In this document: positions 56,201-64,000 of the stretch, piece by piece | Layout of the letters: the number at the start of each line of letters is the position of its first letter | Position numbering within the stretch: the stretch's first letter is position 1 | Assembly: GCF_019320115.1 (NCBI RefSeq) | Contig: NC_089598.1 | Coordinates: 86,381,560-86,445,559, forward strand | Direction of reading: 5' to 3' | Length of the DNA: 64,000 bases | Origin: Miscanthus floridulus | Lineage: Eukaryota; Streptophyta; Magnoliopsida; Poales; Poaceae | Program-made: the position numbers and the translations under genes | Notes under the pieces: generated by a model | What the model was told of the DNA's origin: nothing | Seen by the model: the letters and a program-made list of their open reading frames with translations, nothing else | Database searches by the model: none

Positions 56201-57521
56201 TTGGGTGTCAATGTTGCCTTTACCGCAATGTAGAAGACGTGGTGATCTCGCCATGGTTGTGCTCTCGGCCATGGTGAGCATGTCCGTGCATGTGTGCTCC
56301 TGCTCCGATGTACAACGTCATGGCTGGGGTCCTCTTTTTGGCTGATGGCAGCGCGCATGGCGCATCCTGGGTCTTGGCAAGCGTGGCCATGGCGGTCTCC
56401 CTAGCTAACCAGTTGGGCTAGGCCAAAGCTCGAAGCTTTAGCAAGGTTTCGATCATGGCGGTGCATGTCCCATTTGGCTAGGGAGGTGGTCTCAGCAAGA
56501 TGGCTCACCGTAGGGTTCATGGTGGTAGGATGGCGGTGCGGTGGCAAGGCGAGGCCGTGATGAGGCGATGCAGTGCCGTGCCGAGCAGCTACGTTGCTGT
56601 AGCTGATTGGGGCGGCGCTCCTAGCTCCGACGAGGTCCTCCCCGTCACGGCTTCCTTCTCCTCCTTGCTTCTCCCTCCTCCCTCTCTCCCGGCTTGACGC
56701 TGTGTGGTGCTGTGCCACCAGCGGTGGCAGCAAACGGGCTGAGGGTTAGGGCTCATGGACGTTGGCTTTTATAGCCGAGCTCCAAGGGCTCCAATGGTGG
56801 ACGGCGATCGGGCGGTGGTGATACGTGCTGCGCGTCCGACGGCTCTCATGTGGTTGCATAGGCGCGACACAAGGGGGAACTAGGTCATGCGATTTGTGTG
56901 ACCCTGGGCCCGCGCCTGCCACACTGGTCGGCTCCCGATCACGTGGGAGAGGTTGGCGTGGGGAGGAAGAAGATGCTACTATGCTGACAAGCGAGGTCGG
57001 GTCGTCAGGCGCTTGGCGCAATGTGGTTGCGTGCTGCGCGTGATGGCTAACGAGCGGGCTCGGCTTGTCATTGGTTGTGCGCGTGCGGGCGGCGATGCTG
57101 GGCCGGCTTCATGGGCTACACGCGTGGAAGGGTAGATGAGGCTCGGCTAAGCTAGCTAGGCCGGTTCGCAAGCCCGAGCAGGCCTAGGCTGCTGCTGCTC
57201 CCTCTTCTTTCCTTCCTCTTTTATTTGTTGTCAATTTGGTTAGGGTTTATCATAAATATTAAGTAAGTTAGTTAAACATCACATAAGACAAAAGAATCCA
57301 AATCACAAGTGGGTCTAAGGATGCATGCATGATTTATTTATTTAGGAATTTAATTACACATGTGGCATAAAACCAAACTATGCTTATGATCTTAACCTAG
57401 TTGGGTCACATCCAATCCAAAACTAGGGTTGGGCTTCTACATGTGTCACTCAACATCACATAGGGTTAAACAAAAATTTTGTTGTTGTGATTTTTGGTGT
57501 GTGGATTTTTGGGTTGTTACA
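53202..57521 (-). repeat. 3' LTR of the Tekay-type element (4.3 kb)
   Basis: The plus strand begins TGAAGCGACC and ends GGGTTGTTACA; in element orientation it is TGTAACAACCC...GGTCGCTTCA. The left part is AT-rich, the part 54780-57200 GC-rich. The many ORFs in it have no recognised domain. Confidence 0.9.
55618..55755. repeat. minisatellite-like GGTCATGGTCGG repeats in the Tekay LTR
   Basis: GGTC[AG]TGGTCGG occurs about six times in 140 bases, separated by GAGCTGCTCGGGAC-type words. Two larger units of about 66 bases can be aligned. Noncoding. Confidence 0.75.
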
Positions 57522-57535
57522 GTCCTACCCCCTTA
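57522..57535 (-). promoter_or_regulatory. polypurine tract of the Tekay-type element
   Basis: The minus strand reads AAGGGGGTAGGAC immediately before the 3' LTR start TGTAACAACCC. Confidence 0.8.
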
Positions 57536-57555
57536 ACAGAATCTCGTCCCCAAGA

Positions 57556-60500
57556 TTAAAGCGGATCGTACCCTCCGAAGAGATAAGGATATTGTAGCCG
57601 GAGGTTAGACTCTTTCTCCCATGTTGCTTCTCTCTCAGTATGATTGCTCCATTGGATCTTGCACATAGGAATAGTTTTGCTTCGGGTCTCTTTGGTATCT
57701 CTACCTAGAATTCTGATAGGATGTTCTTTATACTCAAGTGTATCTTGAATGTCAAGTGTATCAGTTGGAACTACTTCATCGGGCACTCTCAAACACTTGC
57801 GTAGCTGGGATATATGAAACACGGGATGTACACCCGCCAATTCTTCAGGTAGCTCAAGTTTGTAAGCGAGCTTTCCAATCCTTTTGCGGATCTTGTATGG
57901 CCCAACAAATCTAGGGGCTAGCTTTTCTTTCACATGGAATCTGACTGTTCCACGTAGCGGGGATACCTTGAGATAGACGAAGTCTCCGATATTGAACTCA
58001 AGTTCTCTTCTTCTTTTGTCAGCATAGCTCTTGTATCGACTTTGGGCAATTCTCAAATTCTCCTTTACTTGGGCAACTCCTTCTTCGGCATCTTGAATCT
58101 TAGCGGAATCAAAGAACGATCTTTCACCCGGTTTAGACCACATCAAAGGTGTCTTACAAGGCCTGCCATATAGAGCTTCAAATGGCGACATCTTTGATAC
58201 TAGCTTGGTAGCTATTGTTGTAAGAGAACTCTGCATAGGGCAGACATTTCTCCCAATCAGAGCCATAATTCAGTACACTAGTGCGAAGTATGTCTTCTAA
58301 GATCTGATTTACTCGTTCTGTCTGTCCATCTGTCTGCGGGTGTTAAGCGGTACTGAAATCAAGTTTGGTTCCAATGGACTTGTGCAGAGCTTCCTAGAAT
58401 CAGGACACAAACTGAGGACCACGATCAGATACAATACTAGAGGGAGCTCCATGCAGTCTGAGAATATGCTCAACATATAGATCTGCTAATTTTTCGGCAT
58501 CGGTCTTGGTCTTAACTGGTATAAAGTGAGCAATCTTGGTCAAACGATCAATAATCACCCAGATGGAATCATTGCCTTTATGTGAACGGGGCAATCCAAC
58601 TATGAAATCCATGGATATGCTCTCCCATTTCCACTCGGGGACATCAAGAGGCTTTAACAATCTTGCAGGCCTTTGATGTTCAGCCTTGACTCTATGACAG
58701 GTGTCACACCGTGCCACATGTCCTGCAATGTCTGTCTTCATGCCTTTCCACCAAAAGTGTTTCTTCAAGTCTTGATACATCTTTGAACCTCCAGGGTGGA
58801 TACAGTACTTAGAATCATGGGCTTTGGATAGAATTTCCTCTCGTATTACTGGGTCAGATGGAACACAGATTCTGTTCTTGAACCATATGGTTCCTCGTTC
58901 ATCTTCCTGATGGTTGGTCTTGTAGCCTAGTTTCATCAGACTACGGAGATATTCGATCTCTTCACAACTTTTCTGAGCTTAGCGGATGCGATCTGTGAGA
59001 TCATACTGTATGCGGAGCTCATTCAACAAGTCATGCAGTAGTATCTCAAGTTGGAAATCTTCAATCTCTTCCTTGAGCTCAGGTGGTACGGATTCAGTGA
59101 TCAAAGTGTGACAGTAACTCTTATGACTAAGAGCATCTGCGACTACATTAGTTTTTCCTAGATGATAGTGAATTTCTAGGTCATAGTCCTTGATCAACTC
59201 TAGCCATCGGCGTTGCCTCATATTTAGATCTTCCTGAGTGAAAAAGTACTTCAAGCTCTTATGATCCGTATAGATATCGCACTTGTTGCCTATCAAGTAG
59301 TGTCTCCAGATCTTCAAGGCATGCACAACTACTGCTAACTCAAGATCATGGGTTGGGTAACGGTTCTCGTGTTCTTTTAACTGTCAAGATGCATATGCTA
59401 TCACTCTTCCATCTTGCATCAGTACACAACCAAGTCCTTGACGGGATGCATCACAATAGATCACAAAATCTTTGCTGATATCAGGCAATGCTAGCACAAG
59501 AGTTGTGGTAAGCTTTTGTTTCAATTCCTGGAGGCTTTGTTTGCACTCGGGCGTCCATTCAAACTCCTTAGTCTTCTTTAGAAGGTTGGTCATTGGACAG
59601 GCTATCTTGGAGAAGTTTTCGATAAATCGGCAATAATATCCGGCCAATCCTAAGAAACTTCTGATTTCTATCACATTACGGGGTTGATCCCACTCTTTCA
59701 CAGCTTCAATCTTGGCTGGGTCAACTGCAACACCTTCAGTTGATAGTACATGGCCTAAGAAGGCAACTTTCTATAGCCAAAACTCGCATTTGCTGAACTT
59801 TACGTAGAGCTGATGTTGGGCTAGTTTCTCAAGCACAGTTCTCAGATGATGTTCATGTTCTTCAGTGGTGGGTGAATAGATAAGGATGTCATCAATGAAT
59901 ACTACCACGAACTTATCCAGTTCATTCATGAAAACCTTATTCATCATGTTCATGAAGTATGCGGGAGCATTCGTGAGTCCAAAGGACACCACAGTGAACT
60001 CAAACTGCCCATACCTAGTCACGAAAGCTGTCTTTGGGATGTCACTCTCTTGAATCTTCATCTGATGATAGCCAGATCTAAGATCAATCTTGGAGAAATA
60101 CTTGGCACCTCGAAGCTGATCATCGATTCTTGGCAGAGGGTACTTGTTCTTGATGGTGACTGCGTTCAAGTTCTGGTAATCAATGCACATTCTCATCGAG
60201 CCATCCTTCTTCTTAACAAATAGGACAGGGGATCCCCAGGGTGAAGCACTGGGTCTGATATATCCCTTCAAGATGAGCTCATCAAGTTGTTTCTTGAGCT
60301 TGGCTAGTTCATCAACTGACATGCGATAGGGTCTCTTAGCAATGGGTCCTGTTCCCGGCAAAAGATCAATGATGAACTCTACATCATGATCTAGTGGCAT
60401 ACTTGGTAATTCTTCAGGGAATACATCGGGATAGTCTCTGACCACAGGCACATCATGAACTGTCTTCTCCTCTTTTTGTGATTCTAAACTGGCTTTAAGG

Positions 60501-62149
60501 GCACATAGTATAGAAGTGGACTTTCTAGACTGAGGTTCACATCTAATAACTTGGCCTGATGGGTGGGTCACTTGGACATATCTAGGTGAACATGATATGA
60601 TACCTCGGTGAATGGTTAGCCAATCCATACCTAAGATGACGTCTAGGCTAGTGGAAGGCAACAAGGTTAGGTCGGCTTTAAAGGTAAGACCCTCAATGGT
60701 AAGACTCACTCTCTTACAGATGTGGGTGCACTTTAGGTCTCCTAAAGGGGAATTGGTGATGATAGGCTTTCCACGTGGGGTTATAGGTAGGTCATGCTCT
60801 CGTACAAACTTGGATGATATGTAAGAACAAGTTGCTTCAGAGTCAAATAGAACTGATGCAGTATTGCCATTAACTAAAAACATACCATACACCACGTCAG
60901 GGGCAGCCTGTGCTTCCTCAGCGTCCAGATAGTTGAGACGTCCACGGGTAACAGATCCCTTGAACTAAGACTTCTGAGCAGCTGAGTTCTGTGGGCACTC
61001 AGCGGCTTTGTGACCTGGTTGGCCACAAGCGAAACAGGTGAAAGGCGTACCACCTGTAGGGGTTGGCGTTGGTGCCTTCTAGTTTCTAGTGCTAGGTGCA
61101 GAGCGGTTCTATGCTGGGCGTTCATTCATAGAGCGAGAACGGTTGAAACAGTCCTGAGTGTTGCGGTCCTGAGCATAATGGTTTCGGGTGTAACGATCCT
61201 AAGCAGGGCAGGAGTATTTGGTGGTGTAGCCTCCACTACCCCTACTCGATCTAGGGTTGTCATCCTTGTTGTGGAGAGAGCGTTCCCTGGATGGCGCATC
61301 TCTGTGGAACCTCTTACGATCACAGCCACGAAAGGACTCCTTAGGCTTACGCTTCCTCTCCCTATACTCCTCTCCAGCTTCAGCACGGTCCTTCTCAATC
61401 TGAATGTAGTGATCCACCAGAGCACGCAACATGCTACTCTCAATACCGTCAAACTTTAGCTTGATGTGCGGGTTAAGTCCCTTGTGGTAATAGTACAACT
61501 TCTCCTTCTCAGAGTTCACAACATAGGAAGGTGCATAGCATAGAAGGTTGGTGAAACAAGTAGTGTACTCAGTCACCCTGTCCTTTCCCATCTTGATGTT
61601 GCGGAACTCCTCAGCTTTGGCCACCATGATACCCTTGGGAATGTGATACTCAGTGAATGCTTCGGTAAACTCATCCCACGAGATGTTGGTAGGGTCCTCA
61701 TGGGAATCACTAAAGCTATCCCACTAGGCGTGTGCTACACCTATGAGCTGGTGTGTGGCAGCTCCAACACACTCATCATCGGTGAAAGTGGTGAGGTCAA
61801 GCTTCTTCTCTATCTCCTTGAGCCAGTCATCGGCCACAAGCGGGTCAGGATCAGTGCCATCATAGGTAGGTGGCCTTAGCTTCAAAAATCCTTCCAGCTT
61901 CCTTTGGAAGTCATTCTGCTGACCTCCCTGGCGACGGTTTGCTTCGTTAACAAGAGCTACAAGAAGTTGAGTCTGTTGTGCCATTACTTCTGCCAGGTTC
62001 GATGGTGGTGGTGGCAGAATGTTCTCCTCAGGCGGCGGGGTATTCTCTAGGTTGAAGGGTATCCATCCATGTCCACGGCCATAGCCATGGCCACGGTTGT
62101 TGCCACCATGCCCCCCCATTTGGTTCGGCTGGTTTGGAGGTGGGCGCAC
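57556..62149 (-). pseudogene. gag-pol: gag-pol of the Tekay-type chromovirus
   Basis: Start at 62149 (MRPPPNQPNQMGGHGG). Gag core 61900-61400 (PPTYDGTDPDPLVADDWL, FRNIKMGKDRVTEYTTCF), CCHC knuckle CFACGQPGHKAAEC near 61030. Protease near 60848 has D-S-E ([12 protein letters not shown]) instead of D-S-G. RT 60360-59800 with FIDD at 59899-59888. RNase H 59700-59000. Integrase 58860-57900 with CDTC, MDFIVGLP, SDRGPQF and [12 protein letters not shown]. The chromodomain-like end near 57660-57580 reads IQWSNHTEREATWE and YPYLF. Gag and pol share one frame down to about 58205, where one extra base shifts it. Stops occur at 61724, 61199, 59771, 59384, 58979 and 58400, among others. The chromodomain would guide insertion to heterochromatin. 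Confidence 0.92.
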
Positions 62150-62738
62150 GTCCTCGGTTCATTAGGCGATTAGATTGGCGGTTTGGTATCTGCAACACGG
62201 ATCATAGGAATTTTGGTGTTTGTGCCATAAGTGCTTGTAATTTAGTATGATTACATGATTTTGACGATTTAAAGAAAAACATTTATTCTATCCAACACTC
62301 ATTACAAAGAAGCAATAAGGTCCATAAAATGCAATAAGATCCAAAACATTCATTACATGGGTTTTATTACATAGCATCATCTCCAGTAGCTACACTTGGA
62401 GACTCGCGAGAATCGTACTACGCATAGTGTCTCATATTACATCTCATAAGGGGTACATCATGGGGTACAACTTATGGAAGCCACTGGCATGACTCTTGAC
62501 CACGCAGGGTCATCTACTCTAACTCGTACACCGCAGCTAGGATATGACTGTTCTCGATCTCGATCTCCTCGTCAGACTTGTGAAGTCGGGACACGTACTT
62601 CAAGGCCTCGGCGAGCTCCTCAGTAGGCTTGGCTCCAGATAGGGTAGGGCAGACGTCTAGGTTGAGGTGAGTCAGGGCTAACTCAAACTCCTCTATCCTA
62701 GGCTTCGTCTTGTTACGAATCTCCTTGGGTAGCTGATC
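62150..62738 (-). other. spacer between extra ORF and gag
   Basis: About 590 bases with no open frame of note and no recognisable motif. Confidence 0.4.
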
Positions 62739-63743
62739 CTACATACCCTTCATCTCCCTGAGGCGCTTCCTGTCAGACTTCTGCCAAGCCTGCCATGCCC
62801 TCTCACACTTATCCTGTAGGTACTCGTTTTGCCTGAGTGCCTCGATCAGGTGACCCTGGTTGTGAACAGTCTTCTTCCTAAACTCCTCTAGATCCTGAGT
62901 TATGGTCTTGTTCCAAGATTGAATTTTCAGCATATCAATCCCCTTGGACCTCTCTTTGTCTCCTCTACGGTTGAACTTAGCCTTCTTGTCGTCCAACTCT
63001 CTCTACAACTCCACGACCTTGCTGTCGAGGTAGCAGTTCCTGTTGCCTAGGTCGGCGGCTTTGTCCTGTAAGTCTGCAACCTCGGTTCTATGGACTTCTT
63101 CACAATGGTTGAGCTCGTCCTGTAGCTTGGCAACTGTCTCAAGAAGACTAGCTCGCTCCTGTGCTCCCTGTGAGTCTCGCTCCTGGTACTCCCATAGAAG
63201 GGCCTGGTCCTGATGTCTCCTTTGCTCCAGCTGGGTCATGTACCTGTCCTGCTCTAGTAGGTGAATAGCTGAGACGTGAAGGCATCTGTCCTCCTCAGCA
63301 AAGATAACTCTGCCGGCTGCGAAACTCTGCTCACTGGGGGTAAGGCTGAGGTCGAGGGCCTGGGGAAGTAGATGGAACTCGGTCATCTTCAGGTGATCAT
63401 AGTGGTCCCTCATCACTCTACGAAGTGCCTTGTGTGAGATAGCTCGCAGTCCCTCCTCGACTGTGTCCTCTATAGTCAACTCGGTGAAAGCTGAGATAGA
63501 AGGTAAGGTAGTGCTAGCTGGGAACTTGACTGAGGTGACAATCGGTCCTTCGATTCCTCCTTCCTGAGCTGGCTTCCCGGTGCAGGTGACCTTGACAAGC
63601 TCGTTAGAGACTCCTAAAGTGACGAGAACTCGGCAGAGGGTCTGTGCAAAACCCCCAAGCTCACGTAGGTCGAAGGTAAGCTTGGCGTGGTCCAGAGGTA
63701 GCGGTCTTAGAGGTGGCCAGTCGTCGTTCGTTGCCATCTGCAT
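62739..63743 (-). pseudogene. extra ORF upstream of gag (orf0-like) with coiled coil
   Basis: Start at 63743 (MQMATNDDWPPLRPLPLDHA). One frame runs to 62739, broken only by a TAG at 63003; total about 335 residues. The first half is globular-looking. The second half (about residues 165-320) is rich in Glu, Gln, Arg and Leu in heptad-like spacing, so probably coiled coil. I recognise no domain. An extra sense ORF ahead of gag is described in rice RIRE3/RIRE8-type elements (orf0), and this position and strand fit. Function is unknown. Confidence 0.7.
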
Positions 63744-63886
63744 GTTTTAAGGAACAGGTGTTAGCAGGTCCATAATAGATAAGCCTTGCATAAAAGTAAA
63801 TGCAGGGTCGGTATATAACCGAAAGAAGGGCTGTTCACGTCCTATTCCATCGTCCATTTCTGAGGATTTCGTCCTATGGTCAAGTA

Positions 63887-63900
63887 TGTCTCTGACACCA
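63887..63900 (-). promoter_or_regulatory. primer-binding site of the Tekay-type element
   Basis: The minus strand reads TGGTGTCAGAGACA two bases inside the LTR edge. It matches the initiator tRNA-Met site except for G at the fifth position and a divergent 3' end. Confidence 0.75.
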
Positions 63901-63902
63901 AC

Positions 63903-64000
63903 TGAAGCGACCTGATTTCCATGAAGGGAAATCCCCAGAGTCGAAGTGTAATAGTACTCCCTCTGTCAAAAAAGACTGCAATCCTAAGGTTCAAAATTTT
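63903..64000 (-). repeat. inner end of the Tekay 5' LTR
   Basis: TGAAGCGACCTGATTT to GAAGTGTAATA matches 53202-53251. After that the copies differ because a Stowaway MITE begins at 63957. Confidence 0.85.
63957..64000. mobile_element. Stowaway MITE start inside the Tekay 5' LTR
   Basis: TA followed by CTCCCTCTGTCAAAAAAGAC is the Stowaway terminus. The 3' LTR at the same place (53252) has no such sequence, so the MITE entered this LTR after the element inserted. The rest is outside the window. Confidence 0.8.

Larger units (their letters stand above)
53202..64000 (-). mobile_element. Tekay/Del-type chromovirus (Ty3/gypsy), 5' LTR cut by window edge
   Basis: From right to left: start of the 5' LTR (63903 onward), primer-binding site, extra ORF, gag, pol with chromodomain, polypurine tract, and a complete 3' LTR (57521-53202). 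Both LTRs share the plus-strand start TGAAGCGACCTGATTT. LTR size over 4 kb, the gag-pol wording and the integrase/chromodomain end identify the Tekay (Del) lineage. The two LTR stretches visible differ at roughly six of 50 positions. The TSD cannot be tested. Confidence 0.92.

Noticed and set aside
57556..62149. An intact, potentially active Tekay gag-pol
   Set aside because: Several stops, one frameshift near 58205 and a changed protease active site.

Overview
The window is nuclear DNA of a grass, most likely a panicoid or Andropogoneae-type grass (sorghum, sugarcane or Miscanthus relatives). I infer this from the mix of grass-typical LTR retrotransposons, the grass MITE families, the very GC-rich exons of the one ordinary gene, and its plant splice signals. 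There is no bacterial or organellar gene content. Most of the window is transposable elements nested in one another around a low-copy island that carries one convincing host gene.

Layout. (1) 1-6014: 5' part of a Ty3/gypsy element on the minus strand (gag, primer-binding site, 4.2-kb 5' LTR). It is inserted in the chromodomain region of an older Reina-like gypsy element, whose pieces remain at 6015-6463, 20486-20713 and 22634-23140. (2) 6464-20485: a complete 14.0-kb Tat-lineage gypsy element on the plus strand, with 5-bp target duplication CGGTC. It has gag, protease/RT/RNase H/second RNase H/integrase, three tandem-repeat blocks and a multi-exon gene on the opposite strand with its own TATA box. 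(3) 20714-22633: a solo LTR of SIRE/Maximus copia type. (4) 23152-28763: a long-TIR element carrying two convergent zinc-finger genes and no recognised transposase; its left TIR is split by a second SIRE-like solo LTR (23276-25084). (5) 28764-30446: low-copy DNA with one MITE. (6) 30447-43009: a small Ty1/copia element (TSD CTTCA) with a truncated 3' end, itself split by a gag-only SIRE-like element (LTR 33218-35587, gag 40997-38983, truncated second LTR 41049-41898) with unusual junctions. (7) 43015-53201: low-copy island with a five-exon PLATZ zinc-finger transcription-factor gene (coding 45135-49304, plus strand) and several MITEs in its flanks and large intron. (8) 53202-64000: a Tekay/Del-type chromovirus on the minus strand (4.3-kb 3' LTR, gag-pol, an extra ORF upstream of gag, primer-binding site, start of the 5' LTR), with a Stowaway end at the window edge.

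How the parts work together. Only the PLATZ gene looks like an intact cellular gene: zinc ligands, splice sites and C-terminal motif are all in place. The retrotransposon genes would together make particles, reverse-transcribe and integrate, but every copy here carries stop codons or catalytic substitutions, so none can act alone. Nearly all premature stops are one C-to-T or G-to-A change from the expected codon while the frames are otherwise mostly intact. This pattern fits methylcytosine decay of silenced copies.

Limits. Everything was read by eye. Domain names rest on remembered family motifs, and edges not fixed by a TSD or by TG...CA ends are approximate.
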